Shown piece by piece: positions 23,550 through 35,431 of a DNA stretch of 64,000 nt (the stretch's first letter is position 1; each line of letters begins with the position of its first letter). Source of the stretch: Takakia lepidozioides (lineage: Eukaryota > Streptophyta > Takakiopsida > Takakiales > Takakiaceae); NCBI GenBank assembly GCA_030704615.1, contig CM060732.1, positions 14,260,001-14,324,000 on the forward strand, read 5' to 3'. The notes under the pieces are model-generated. The model searched no databases. It was not told where the DNA came from and saw only the letters and a list, made by a program, of their open reading frames with translations. The position numbers and the translations under genes are program-made.

Positions 23550-24165
23550 ATGCGGCGCCACATTTCCATGTCGGAACGGAAAAACAGAAATGTGGCAACT
23601 GCAAATACATCGTTTTGGAAATGCGGCACGACATTTCCATAACCGGGGCAGGAACAATTTTCTGTTTCCTGTTTTGGACATCAGAAATCGTTCGGCCGAA
23701 CTAAAATGCGGTGCCGCATTTCCGTTTTCGACATGGAAGTTTTGCCCATTTCCAGCTTCTTCCATTGAGGTAAATGGAAATGCGGCGCCGCATTCTGGGG
23801 TCGAACACGTTATTCCCATGCCGGACATGGAAATGTGGTGCCGCATTTCCATTTTGGAGATGGATTTTTGTCCAATTCCAGACACTTCGCCGGAAATGCG
23901 GCACCGCATTCCATTGTCCAATATGAAATGTTGATGACGGATATAGAAATGTCGTGCCGCATTTCCAGAATGGACATGGACATGCATTGGCGATTGGACA
24001 TGCTTGGACAATTGAAGATCGAATATGGAAATGCGGTGCCGCATTTCGAATTCGAAGTATGGAAATGCCTTGTCAAGAAAGGAAATGCGGTACCGCATTT
24101 CCGTTACGACCAGAACGGAGGAGTGGGAGCTGCCGGAAATTGCTGCAAATGCGGTGCCGCATTTC
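23550..24165. repeat. Irregular array of AAATGCGGYGCCGCATTT palindromes
   Basis: Palindromes or near-palindromes are centred at 23554, 23625, 23710, 23784, 23837, 23900, 23953, 24035, 24089 and 24152, with spacings of 53-85 bp and largely unrelated spacers. The core is GGTGCC or GGCACC as often as GGCGCC. It lies just downstream of BC copy 2. Conservation of the palindrome against diverged spacers is the notable point. From 24170 to about 24390 I see nothing else. Confidence 0.75.
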
Positions 24166-24394
24166 CGAGCTTGGGCATGTACATGTTTCCGTTTACTCAT
24201 AGATGGATTTCCTTGACCTCAGGACTATGATATCGCTGACTCTGATATATTCATGTGGACAGACACATTGTAGAAATGAGACCACAAATTCTAAACAGTG
24301 GGCCAATAACAGCAGTTCATTGAATACAATGAAACACAGCACACAGAAGTGAGGGACGATGGGTTGTTTTATTGATCGAACACGGTGTCTCACA

Positions 24395-25219
24395 TTAAGC
24401 AAGTCCAAACAAATCCAAGCCCTTCCGCCTTCTACATGGGCGACACCAAGTCGACGGAACTTCGATAGCCCTCAAAACAAGCTCATTTGTGACGCGGCAC
24501 CTCCAGGTAAACTGCATTGCGGTCGTTCTGGTGCCCTTGCTGGAGCTGACGTCAATGTCATGCCCATCAATGATACCACCATCATACATTGATAAGGTCA
24601 ATGTGGGCCTCATGTGCCCGTGCGATTCGTCTTCACAACTCAGCCGAATGTCTCCATACTCTGGAAGAGCGGAGTGAACTCCACGAAAATAGTTTTCCCC
24701 GGTGCAGTCCTCCCTGGTCCATTGGCAGCAGTTCCAGCGCCAAAGCGAGGCCGTGCGTGATCTGTCCGGCATCCCATTCCAGCTTGGTATATCGAGGTCA
24801 ACAATTTGCAGCACCCATGGACAGCATTGACCCTCGCCCTCACCTCTCTCAAAGCGGTAACAGTCCTCCAAATACTCCATTGCGCGCAATGACTCCCGCT
24901 TGACTCCAGAAGCGTCAGTGAAAACAGAGAGCCAGACAATGATGTCTCCTGATTTGGGTTTGAACATCGCATAATCGTGGCCATGATAAGGGCAGTCAGC
25001 AGGATTGCGGCTGCAGGGCATCTTTGCAAAAGAGTAGCGGAGTACGCTGAAGGATAGCAGCTCCTGGATGGAGGAGGCAGCAGCGCGGTGGCAGGAAGTA
25101 GAGAGGAAGGAGATGACAATTTGTTTGCAAATGCTGCAATTCCTCATGTAGTGTGAATGCAGTGGGGGCAATTTAAAATTTAAAATTTTACTGTTGCTCA
25201 CTGAGTTGTTTGTATTCAA
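24395..25219 (-). CDS. Orphan gene E, copy 1
   Basis: One open frame, with a likely start at 25041 (MPCSRNPADCPYHGHDYAMF) or further upstream. I do not recognise the family. It shares about half its residues with the protein at 36989-37609. Conserved blocks are CPYxGxDYAM, SGDIIVW, FERG, RWNCCQWT, YGDIR, the DGGxIxGHDI motif, QFTWR and ELVLRAIEVP, spread over about 195 residues. The many aromatic and alternating hydrophobic residues suggest a beta-rich domain, which is inference. Both copies have no intron in the conserved part and both sit near a BC fragment, so E may be cargo of an older BC element. Residues upstream of 25041 are not shared and may be untranslated. Confidence 0.5.
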   Translation of the reverse strand: MNTNNSVSNSKILNFKLPPLHSHYMRNCSICKQIVISFLSTSCHRAAASSIQELLSFSVLRYSFAKMPCSRNPADCPYHGHDYAMFKPKSGDIIVWLSVFTDASGVKRESLRAMEYLEDCYRFERGEGEGQCCPWVLQIVDLDIPSWNGMPDRSRTASLWRWNCCQWTREDCTGENYFRGVHSALPEYGDIRLSCEDESHGHMRPTLTLSMYDGGIIDGHDIDVSSSKGTRTTAMQFTWRCRVTNELVLRAIEVPSTWCRPCRRRKGLDLFGLA

Positions 25220-25695
25220 GAGAGGGACCCAGTACCAGTGTGAAAGGGGTTAAGTTGTGCCCCGTGGGTTTTTCATTCATTGGATAAACAAATTTCTCTC
25301 GTTAGATGGATGTGTTTCATTGTCATCGAGGATGCAATATCGGGGAGGCCCTGAGAGTGTTGCGGGCAAGGGAATGAGCAGGGGCAGTGTGTAGAAGGTG
25401 ACTTAAGCACATTATGCTTGTCTTGATTTGCCATGAAGCATAATTAGGATAGTAATAATGAAGGGGAGACAAAGGGGAGGCAGCGTTGTAACCTGTGCAG
25501 CTGCCAGAAGGAAGAAGCGGTGCCGTCATTTCTTTGATGAATTGCAAATTTAGACTCGCTGGAGGATAAGCATGCAAGGAGACAGCTTGGTAAAATATGC
25601 TCGTGCCAGATGAAGGGCCCACAAATTCAATGGACTACAATCCTTCCCATCTCTCCACTACCAATCCTGCCTCCACTCCCCCATTGCGCTTACAC
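25148..25695. mobile_element. Possible small TIR element
   Basis: The left end GTAGTGTGAATGCAG continues into a run of G. The right end, read inverted, is GTAGTGTAAGCGCAATGG. Seventeen of the first 21 positions match, and all four differences are transitions. TCAT flanks both sides. The left end also matches the start of the 2.18 kb insertion at 15452. There is no coding capacity. It lies between the gene E 5' end and the start of the reading frame at 25713. Confidence 0.4.
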
Positions 25696-25712
25696 TACTC
25701 ATCCTACGACAA

Positions 25713-26341
25713 ATGCGTATCATCATACAAACCGACCTACCTGGCTACCCCAACACGATTTCCCAGCTGGAACATGCCCTGAATACCAGCCCATCCCTTA
25801 TTCACTTTGAACGCCTCCACCCCCGCCAAAAGCGGCCCCTCCTCACCTACTTAAAGGAACAACATGTCACCCGTCTCACCCAACTTACCACCACGTCTGG
25901 TACCCAACTTATAACCCCCGGCGAATTCACAGAGAGAGAGAAGACTCTGGCCAAAGCCGGCGTAACTAAGAGCCACTTCGCCTTGCGGTTACTGCCCCCT
26001 GTCGGGGGTGGGCCCTATAGGCGAATTCACACTTAAACACTCTCGTGCCACGGCTAAAACCTGTAGGTTTCTCCAACACCTACGTACCCTACTCTGCCAC
26101 CCCTCTGCATCCTGCACCCTTGAAAGTGATCTTCTCTGCTTACTTTTCCCTCGTACCCAGACTTACTACCGTCTACAGATCAGCCCCATCCCCCTCTATT
26201 CTCCACACGCTTAGGACTTCCCACACCACTTGTATATATGATGGTGACACCCCATCTACACCCACCTCCCCTATATCCTCCTCCCACTCAGATAGGGACT
26301 CTACCCAACCCCTCCCCGCTCACGCCCATATGCTCCCCCTT
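25713..26341 (+). pseudogene. Unidentified gene split by the LTR element, 5' part
   Basis: The frame 25713-26036 reads MRIIIQTDLPGYPNTISQLE to GVTKSHFALRLLPPVGGGPY; a second frame continues from about 26045 to the LTR. The sequence resumes after the LTR at 36530 with a chromodomain-like stretch. I do not recognise the N-terminal part. Its C-rich, Pro/Ser/Thr-biased codon use differs from the neighbouring MULE genes. A retroelement polyprotein remnant ending in a chromodomain is possible. It is broken by the insertion and by at least one frameshift. Confidence 0.35.
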
Positions 26342-27410
26342 TGTTAGAGGACTGTCTGGGACTTAGACAGTTTTATGGGTTCTGTGGGGTACCCTTAATT
26401 TTGCGCAGACTCACGGATGGTAGGCTCAGACCAACAGAGGCCTTAGGGGTGACAGACACAGGCCTTAGGGGTGGTAGGCAGGCTCACACAGTCAGTCACA
26501 GGCTTACACAGCCTTACACAACCTGACACGGCTTGTCACAGTCTTACACAGTTAGACACAGCTTGACACAACCTGTCACAGCCTACCACAGTCAGACACA
26601 GTCTGACACAGCTTGTCACAGCCTGACACAGTCTTATACAGCTTGACACGGTTTTACACAGCCTTACATAGCCTATCACAGCCTATCACAGTCAATCACA
26701 GCTCGACACAGCCCAACACAGCCAGTCACAGTCCGATACAGCTTGGCACAGCCCGTCACAGCGTTCACCGGGAATGGTTATCATTGGCAAGGAACGACTG
26801 TGTGGGAACGACATCTGCAGAGGGAACGTGCATTCTGTCTTGGATAACAGTTAGTTAGTTAGGCGGTTAGAACAGCTTGCAGGTAGAATAGGCAGAGTAG
26901 CAACATGGAGGGGGGCACTTATAGGGGCACTTGTGGGTCATCACGGAAGGAGATCAGGCGGAGAGCATGATCTTGAGCGCAAGGATGAAAAGCATGGTGA
27001 AGGAGGAGAGACAATCTGTTGATGTTTGATACATGCAAGCTGTAGAGATGCACTGTAGAGCAGATTAGAGACACCATGGCTTCGGCCTGATACTTGATAG
27101 ATATTAATTTGATACATATTTCATACTCACACTGTGTAGAGAGACCTGAGTGAAGCTGTGGAATGGATGCTTGGGTAGATGGAACCTGGTAGATTGCTCA
27201 AGCAATCTGTTACTTAATTATAGACAGTAAGGTAAGTTGCTAACATGAATGCGAGAATGAATACAAATAGGAAGCACCCCCATGATACACTAGCTGTAGG
27301 TCATGACTGATTGTTCTAAGCGGGCTGAGTGCTTAGAGATTTCCAACTCTTCTATCTTGGAGTTCCTACCTCGGATAGCAAAGAGATGGGTGAGTAAAAG
27401 CCGCTCAACA
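26342..27410 (+). repeat. 5' LTR
   Basis: 1069 bp, TG...CA. It contains a minisatellite of about 11-12 bp (CACAGCCTGA, CACAGCTTGT and similar) at about 26485-26770. No clear TATA box was found. It closely matches the 3' LTR, with scattered differences and small indels (1069 against 1098 bp), so the insertion is not very recent. Confidence 0.85.
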
Positions 27411-27430
27411 TTTGGCGACCATACTGGGGA
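27411..27430 (+). other. Primer-binding-site region
   Basis: TTTGGCGACCATACTGGGG follows the LTR end immediately, in the position of a primer-binding site and resembling the TTTGGCGCC type of gypsy elements. The tRNA cannot be named with confidence. Confidence 0.55.
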
Positions 27431-30400
27431 ACTGAGTCAAGAACAACCAGATGTGACAGGCATCTGGTGGGATCACGGTGGATGGAGAATTAAAGAATTT
27501 GATGTGAATCAAATTCCTTGTGGAACTGAGAAAGAAAGATTGTCCAAACAATTCTTTCAGAGGTTATTGGAATTGCCAGACGGTTGCAAGGAAAACATTC
27601 TTAAGAGAGTGCATGATGCTGATCCAGAGTGGGGTCTGGAGAAATGAGTGATAAAGATTTATCAAGTGGCCTGTAGAGGGAGAGCAAGTTGGTTACCAAC
27701 ACTGGTTTATATGATAGCATTGCTATCCATTAAACGAGTGGAGTTTGAAAGCTGGGAGGAGGAAAGTGAATGTTTACACTCACATGCATGAAGAACTTGT
27801 ACGGGTAAAGAATTGGATTCCTAAGGATATCCTGTGGATCAAACTTACACCAAGAACAGCTTTTCAGACGTGCCTGCCATATGGTTATATGGTAACGGAG
27901 CCTTCTAGTATAGCCAAGGGTGCATTAAAGCTTGAAAGAAATCCAGGCATATACGTGAGATACTACAGAAGAGAGTTTTGGTTATTGCCTCATGAAAGAT
28001 ATGAAAGACATGGGACATGAGTTATGAAAGAGAGGCTAGACTCCACAGATATTCAGCAAAAAGAGAAAATTATTTAAAAGCTAATTATCCATATCTCTGG
28101 GAGAGAGGAATAGACATAGGGGAATCATCTGGACCTCTCACACCATTAAGACCAGAGTGTACATCACCCATACCGAAAGAACCAGAGTTGGATGCCACTC
28201 CTTCTTATTCTTTACAAGAAAGATTAAGGGATCTGGTACAGGAAGAAGATCAGCCACGAGGGGAAAGATCTGAGGTACATCCCTGGATTCAAGATTTGAC
28301 AGAATTCTTTGATCAGAGTTGGCATGGAACACCAAAAGCAGGAACTCCAGTTTTTGAAGCACAAGACAAAGAAGGAGAGGATGACGTGGCAGAGCCAACG
28401 GAGAGTTCAGACTCTCCAACACCACTTCAGTTGAGTTATATGAGTGAGGAAGAAGAAATCCAAGAGAAGAACTTGGAAGATGAAAACAGAGAGAAGAATT
28501 TGGAAGATGAAGAGTATGAAGAAGTAGACCCAACAGTTGAGGTTGAGACTACAACCAGGACATCCCAACCTGTTGGACCTGGATCAAGTGGAGCACTTGG
28601 ATCACGGGCCAACAAAGGTGTCGGCTTAGGGGGATCAGGCGGGCAGCTTGGATCTGGCTCTGGGGGGACCGGGAGTGTGGGAAGTAGTGCAACTGGAGCG
28701 GGGGATACTGCAAACACAGGGGGGCCAGTAGCAGGGAGTGCTTAGGGGCCAACACCTGGTGGGAGTTCCACCACTACAACAACAGGTCCTCAAGGACCAA
28801 CACCAACAGGAGGACCAGCACCTGTCAGAGGGCAGGGTGTAGGGCCACAGATGGCAGTACCTCCAACACGGGCAAAATCACATTTTCCAATATATGCAGG
28901 AAAAGGGGATGCTGATGTACACATCAGCCAATTTGAGCACATGTGTATTGTGAACAATGAGAATGGCAATGATGCCAAGATGAGACTGTTTCCTTGTTCA
29001 CTTATCAAGAAAGCAAGTGAATGGTATGCAAGGTTTCCTAATAATCATTTCCTAACCTGGAATGGCCTTAGTACAACATTCCGAAACAGGTTCAGGATAA
29101 GCAAGACTGAGGATGAAGTGTATGGGAGTTTACAACAGTTAAGGCAAAATAAGCATGAAACTGTTGAAGAATATATGGAGAAGATGGAGTTGATGATGAA
29201 AAAACTGGCTGCTGTACCAGCACCAAGATTACAGAAGACTTGGTTTGATATCCCTATACATGCATGTGATATTGCACATTTGGTATGCGTTGCATTGTCA
29301 CTTTCACGTAAAAAAATTTGTGTAGGTATTTGTGGGTGGGGATATATGTAGGACCTGAAGATTCGCCATCTTCTAGATCCCATGCATATTGAGAAGAATG
29401 TCTGCTCGTCCCTTTTTTGGGTTCTTCATGGCACGCTGGCAAAGAAGGGAGTGGCTACAAAAGGAGATTCTCTTGGTGTTAGAAAGGAGCTTGAGGAGCA
29501 GGGTCGCATGCGCCATCTATGGGCCGAACAAGATGGTGTGGACCCAAAGGGTGTTGTACGGTAGAAGTATATGCGCACACCTTGGCAATGGACAAAGAAG
29601 GAATACAAGAAAATGATAGCCACCATAAGTGTTGTCCGAACACCAATTGCGCTACCACTTTTTTCTCCAAATCCAGTCCAACCAGGGAGTAGAGTGACAA
29701 TTCGCTGCATCAATAAGAGGGCCACATCATTGAGTGGACTAAGACCTGAATTACAAAAGAAAGTGGATATGTTACCTCATAATATAGTGGAGGAGGCATT
29801 CGAAACAGCCAACAGAATTGAGCAATTGGGAATGCTCAGAAGAGATAAAAGGGAAGATGAGGACTCCGAAGATGAGTCAGATGAGGAAGAAGAGCAAGAG
29901 CTCAAGAGGAAAAGCAAGAAGAAGGAAAAGTTGAAGAGGGACAACTATGAAAAAAGATTGGAAGAAATCTTGAAAAAATACGTCACAGAGGCTGCAACAC
30001 ATTGGAGGAAGGGTGTTTGGTGTGCAAAGTGCCAAAATGAAGGTCATACCACAGCTGAATGCCACATGAAGGAAAAACACTGTACTATCTGTAAAATGGA
30101 TAACCATTCTATTGAGAATTGTTATTACAACAGAAGGACAGCTGCAAGAGAACCTAGGCAAGTGAGGGTGCACCAGGTGCAACCCTAGCCAAGAAGAAAC
30201 AATGAAGGACCACTATGGTAGGCCTGGTGGATATACCAATGGTATGGCAGGAAGAGGTAATCCAAGAGGGAATTACCAAGGCAATCCTTGAGGCAACTAT
30301 CAGGGTAATCCAAGGGGGAATTACCCCAGGGAATCAGGATTATAGAAATAATCCCAGAATAGACCAAGGGCGAGGACCCAATGGTGAAGAACTGTGTTAC

Positions 30401-30700
30401 TATTGTAATCAGGCAAGACATCGCAAGGCAGCCTGTCCATTCTGGATCAGACACCAGAATGAGATGAGAGCTCCTGTGAATGAGGGCCCAGTAGTGGCAG
30501 CTCACATGGTTATGTCATGTTTTGTACCAGAAGTAAGTACAATGATAGTTACCAGAAGCAAAGCTAAACTAATACCTCCAGTGGATGAGGAAGAAGATGT
30601 TAATGAAGATGGCAGTGATGTGCCTGAAGATGACGAGGCTTGGAGAGATGAGAAGGAACTGCACAAGGAAGTGGCTGATACCATAAGGGAAATGCAGAAG
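27431..30700 (+). pseudogene. Gag polyprotein of the LTR element, interrupted
   Basis: Open pieces run 27431-27647, 27745-28020, 28017-28745, 28851-29230 and 29725-30700. The middle part is acidic, then Gly/Thr/Pro-rich. The capsid-like segment at about 28865-29210 reads FPIYAGKGDADVHISQFEHM, WYARFPNNHFLTWNGL and VEEYMEKMELMMKKLA. After a CACTA insertion it resumes as SGLRPELQKKVDMLP and then zinc knuckles CAKCQNEGHTTAEC, CTICKMDNHSIENC and CYYCNQARHRKAAC. A Gly/Asn/Gln-rich linker at 30200-30350 is frameshifted. TAG at 28743-28745 is in frame with what follows. The protein would package element RNA; this copy is defective. Confidence 0.75.
29232..29724 (+). pseudogene. CACTA (En/Spm) transposase fragment, with an intron, inside gag
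   Basis: The sequence reads KTWFDIPIHACDIAHL, then a GT-AG intron (about 29283-29351), then DLKIRHLLDPMHIEKNVCSS and GDSLGVRKELEEQGRM. The 'D-x-MHIEKNVC...' block and the preceding FDIP are hallmarks of Transposase_21 of plant CACTA elements. Gag homology breaks before it and resumes after it near 29725. An intact intron means the fragment came from DNA, not from a spliced RNA. TAG at 29562-29564 interrupts it. CACTA termini were not found, so it may be a captured piece. Confidence 0.65.
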
Positions 30701-30795
30701 TTGTATTGCCTGTGTTGGGCTGTGTCGGACTGTGGTGGGCTGTGATATGATGTGTTAGACTGTGGTGGGCAGTGATGGCTGTGTGAACACCTGTG
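30690..30795 (-). repeat. Inverted fragment of the LTR minisatellite
   Basis: Units such as tgtgttgggctgtgtcgga and ctgtggtgggctgtgat are the reverse complement of the CACAGCC/GACACAG minisatellite inside both LTRs. It lies at the 3' end of gag, so the internal region was rebuilt by recombination with LTR-like DNA. Confidence 0.55.
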
Positions 30796-31089
30796 TTCTC
30801 TGCTATGGCCATACACATTCGGCTTAATGACAAGTGCTTCATGCTCCGCTGGTGCTACTGGTGGAGCCTGTGACTGCATCTATGTTTCAAGATGTAAATC
30901 ATGCTGCAATGGTCTATCATGGATACCACTGTATCCCTTCAACTTATTGGCATTGACTCTACCAAGCATCTCTTTGTTAATGGTTTGTAACATAGCTGTG
31001 TTGTTATCATACATCTTATGTATGACATTAAGGTCCTTTCCACGGTGACTTAAGCTTAGAAGCTTTAATCTTTCCTTTCTTCTGCAACC

Positions 31090-31888
31090 ACACACAGGTT
31101 GCACAGTCCATAGGGTCAGTGACAGGTGGACACGAGTTAACGACAGTAAAGTGGCCGGTAAGTGTAAAGATAGTTTGGAAGCCAAACTTGGAGAATGTGC
31201 CACGCGGACAGAGGGAGATGGAGGAGTGTTTGAATTCAAACACGTGGCCTAAGGGGCAAAGCATTCCGCATTGCATGTACTGCAATAACGACCGCCATCA
31301 CACAAGAAGACAAACAGGACCGTCAAAGTACCTACCCGATACATTAGCTGAAACTTGCCCATTAATGCATCAAGAGGACAGGTAACGGAACACTTTACGC
31401 GTCCGGCAAAGGGGAACCTTTGCCACATATGCAGTCCTAGTGGTCATTCCAAGCGGGAATGTGAACAGATTAAGGTAAAAACAAGAAGTTACCTAATGAG
31501 GCAACGGCCAATCAGCAATGTGAATTTCATGCAAGAGACTCCATTCAAGAAACAAGAACAAGAAATTAAGAAGATTATGGGCAGAAGAATAGGAGTTATT
31601 CCGGATAACCAGTGTCTCGACGGGAGAGGCAATCAAAGCTATAGCTTTGTAGCTATGGCGGATATCACGGACTATACACTAGCTCTACTTCTTACGCAGT
31701 GGCGCAAGGAAGGACAGGCTGAGAGTACCTTCTCTCTCACCCACTATTTGCAAGCCCCGCAGGCTTACACTCACTTGCATGTTCCATTTTGTGCTAACCA
31801 CACATTCATGCTTTACGCCTTACAAGCTTTCCTACAGCTATTCCAAACAAGGCCTTCTTGTTTGTCCGGGATGAAGAGAATTAGATAG
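31090..31888 (+). pseudogene. Second zinc-knuckle region of the LTR element
   Basis: After a likely 3' splice site near 31095, reading pieces contain a partial knuckle HCMYCNNDRHHTRR (about 31270-31310) and a full CCHC knuckle CHICSPSGHSKREC (about 31420-31460). The segment MGRRIGVIPDNQCLDGRGNQ and its continuation to 31888 are unknown. Two frames are needed to read it. It may be the N-terminal part of the coiled-coil protein that follows, making a second gag-like protein in the same element. The stretch 30800-31090 is non-coding as far as I can see. Confidence 0.45.
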
Positions 31889-32149
31889 ATAGAGGATCTC
31901 AGGGTGAAGAGCACGACGATTCTACAGAAGCAGACAATCGCTACACCACAGGCAGTGCAACTGCTGAAGGAGCTGCGGTTGGAGGGGTTGCTACGCAAAG
32001 AGTGGTCTTTGCATCATCGGGGATTGATGATCCAATTCATCCAGAACTTCGAGCCACGGACAGAGTTACCCAGGTGAAGGGCGTAGATATACAGGTTACT
32101 CCGCAGTACTCGCAACAACTATTTTAATTGCCATCTGGTAATGTGTGCG

Positions 32150-35000
32150 TGGATGAGCAAAGGGCAAGATTGCAAGTAGTGGATCTGTTCCAAGAAACAA
32201 GTTTATTCAGGAACCAGGGATTCACTTGCACCAAGGCCGAGTATCCAGGGTTGAGGGAAATTGGCCAGATACTAAACATTCTGTTTGCCATGAAATAGAA
32301 CCAACAGTATCTTAACAGATCTTTCACGGAGGAGGTACTGAAAGCTTTGAGATGAGAGGATGTAGCTTGGGCGGAGATGATGTACAGTGGTCTGGTGGAG
32401 GAGATGAAACAGTTACAAAATACTACTGCCAAGTCCCCGATCATTGTGTCTAGCCCAATTATTGCACAGATTATCTTTGATTCTTGCTTGCTTGATGCAC
32501 GGGAACGCAAAATAATGGGGGTGTTTGAGGCAGCCACAACTGCAATTGAGGAGCAAGGCTCTTCACAAGGTGAAGGGGGATTGAAGGGGCAGCACCAATC
32601 CAAGAGACAGAAGAGGGATGCAACTGTAGTGGCGGATCCACCGGCCACAAGGAATCCACATGATGATGTTTCCATAGCTCCCGTGTAGGACAAGGAGGAG
32701 CAGCACAAGGGGCTGTTATTACTAGAAGCACAGCCTTCAGAGAGGGAGGAAGAAGTCACCTCAGTACCACAGCCACCACAGCCAACTGACCCGGTTGCCC
32801 CAGGGGTAACTCAAATTGGACATGCTGTTACACCGGAGCCTCTTACTGTGGAGGGAGAGGGGTTGGACATCCCTACTACAGAGCAAGTAGTGGCAGAAAT
32901 TGAGAAGGGCGACATTCTCTATGAAAACTCTGGCATGGTCGGAGAACCCATGGTACCAAAGATGCAGGGTATGCCCAAGGAAATCCCTGTTGTGCAGGTT
33001 ATGCCCAAACCTGTGGCGGAGGTTAAAGGGGTAATGGGTAAGGGAACTGCAGCACCTATGGAGGATGAGGTTGCTCAGGAAGAAGATCCTGTGGGATCAT
33101 GGCCTGACTGGTTTGTGAAACATCAAACTGTGGAGGATCAAGAAGAACAGTAGTAAGTTCTCCATGAAGACCCACAGCAGGCCATGCTTATGAGTTCCAT
33201 AAGCAGGACACTTAATTTATTGGGCACCTATGTCAAGACCCATGTTCCTTCCATACAATTGGCAACATTGAGGGAGGAGCTCAAGCAAGAGTTTGAGGCA
33301 AGAATTGCCACTGAGTGTGCAAATAAGGTGGATGTGGAGGCCAACCTTAAGTTGCAGAAAGAGTTGGAGGACACTAAATCTGCTCTATAACTTGCGAAAG
33401 AAAACTTGATTGAAGCAGGTATGGAGCAGGAGAAGTTGCATGAAGTACATAAACAACAACTATACCAGTTGCAGGCTAAGCATGAGGGCAAGTTGCAGGA
33501 AGTGCAGTTGCTTCATACAGAGTTGGAAGCAGTCCATCAGAGAATGACCATACAGTGTGCCACACTAACGACTAATCTGGAGCTGACTGCACTAGAAATT
33601 AAGAACCAAGCTGAGAGATGTTTAATGGCGGAGACAGAGTCAGTGGAGCAGACAAAACTCATTGCTGATATGAAGGCTACTATCTGTCGCAATGAGGATA
33701 CCTTTCAGCAGTACCACCAGGTCGATGCCTAGAAGGACAGGTACATCCTTGAATTGCAGCAAACAATCACAGTACGGGAGAATGCGCTTTATGTGACTGA
33801 CAAGGCCTGGAAAGAAGCCAATAATCTGTCCGCTGCCTATGCAGCTCTGGTTGAACCTCATGCGAAGCGCATGGAGAGTTTACAACAACAGTTGGATACA
33901 TATAGACTCAAGGAGGAGCAGGATCTCCGTGGTGCTACACAAGACTTGGTGGATAATCATCTTTTGCAAGAGTGGTTAACACAAGGGCCGGTGGCAGGGA
34001 AGGCACCAAGAAAGCTCACCCAAGATGAGATGAATGATCTCAGGCTACGGGTGTAGAACATTGCCACAACCACTATAGACAATGTCTATAGTCGGATAGT
34101 TGAGTTGCAGGAGGATGTGGAATGGCTGCAGACTCAAGTGGATGACTTGAGCTCCAACATTGATAAAAGGGCATTTGTTCCTATGGAACAACTCATGGCT
34201 ACTTATTTGCATGCCAGGACTTTGATTTTCCAATCTTCAGCACAGGAAATGCAGGACTTGCCAACATCAGGAGGGATTGTGGCAACCGCATTACAGCAAC
34301 CATGCCAGGTCGACAATGTTGATACCATGGCACTGCAACAATCACTGTCTGAGGTTTGGGGTGATGCTTCTTTTAACCCACCTACTACTCCTGCTGCACT
34401 TGAATACAATCGGCCTATGATTATGCCCTTCAACCAAATTCCCAGTGTTATGAATTTGGCTTGGAAAGAATTCAGTCCTCCAGAGTCTTTGGCACACTAT
34501 TACCAGATTATGCGCATTTGGTTGCCAGTGGCAACTCGGACTAAAGTTCTTCCAAATGACAGACCCATTGAAGATCACCATTTTGCGCGGTACTGGTCTG
34601 AGGCAGGCACCATGCTGAAGGAATTAATTGCCTTTCAGATTGTTCATGGATACATCTACACCAAGACCAAGGAGATACCAAGTTTGGTCATGGGTTGTGG
34701 ACTGTATTATGCTGCTTGTTTTATTTCACGCTATCACATTGAGCAGCAAAAGATGTAGATGAGATTTCAAACTTATTCCAATGGGGATCATTGGGTGATA
34801 CCTTCGGTTCCATCACATACATATATGTATGATGTAAGAATCATGCTTCAGAAGGATTCCCAACTTCGTTCTTGGTTTACTTTTGCTATGGAGAATTTGG
34901 CCAAAGAAAACTTGGGTCTTGACCACATTTTTTCTAAAGGGCATGAAGCCAGAAAGTGGTTACACTTCTCCAACGTCATTGGCCTACCACACTAATTTTG
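32150..35000 (+). pseudogene. Long coiled-coil protein of the LTR element, riddled with stops
   Basis: A single frame runs from about 32150 to 34995 with no frameshift but with about nine stops (TAG at about 32296, 32686, 33151, 33730, 34054 and 34756; TAA at 33154 and 33388; TGA near 32353). Between stops the chain is plausible and continuous: a Pro/Glu/Val-rich part (32700-33150), then heptad-rich coiled coils (ATLREELKQEFEARIATECA, LHTELEAVHQRM, MESLQQQLDTYRLKEEQDL) at 33180-34200, then a globular end (LAHYYQIMRIWLPVATRT, ARYWSEAGTMLKEL). All the stops can arise from Gln or Arg codons by C-to-T change. The family is unknown. A continuation in another frame runs to about 35400. Confidence 0.6.
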
Positions 35001-35410
35001 CCAGCAAGAGATTGATACAAGTTTTAAAGTTTAAGCTTCCAGACATGGTGGGCAAACACTGTATGCCACGCAAGATTCCTGAGAAACCACATAAGCTCAG
35101 GGCACCGAAAGGCCACCGGGGGAAAGATGATTATGATACTACTGGTTCTATGGAGGAACCTTTCGACATGGCTGAAGATTATGCAATACAATGGCAGAGA
35201 AGAAATGACGGGGATCTCCTATGCCTGAGAAGTTACCTCCTTATCAGCCAAAGGAAGGGCAGTCATTTCCATTTGGTGGACAGTCATCTCCACCAACCAG
35301 CGACATGGCTCGGGCTTACACACAAAGCCCTCCAAGGGACTCTCACCGGCAGAAGGGTGCTCGTTCACAAAGGTTTGCTGATCCTAAATAGTAAACCATG
35401 AGGACATGGC

Positions 35411-35431
35411 TTTTTGAGAGGGGAGGAATAA
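35411..35431 (+). other. Polypurine tract
   Basis: GAGAGGGGAGGAATAA abuts the 3' LTR start and is the expected primer for second-strand synthesis. Confidence 0.7.

Noticed and set aside
26480-26860. A Ser/His/Thr-rich protein in the LTR minisatellite
   Set aside because: The frame follows the CACAGCC repeat and lies in the LTR. The 3' LTR does not keep it.
32150-35000. Stop-codon reassignment (TAG read as Gln)
   Set aside because: Gene A paralogues show CAG in one copy and TAG in another, and clear stops of all three kinds terminate other frames, so mutation is simpler.
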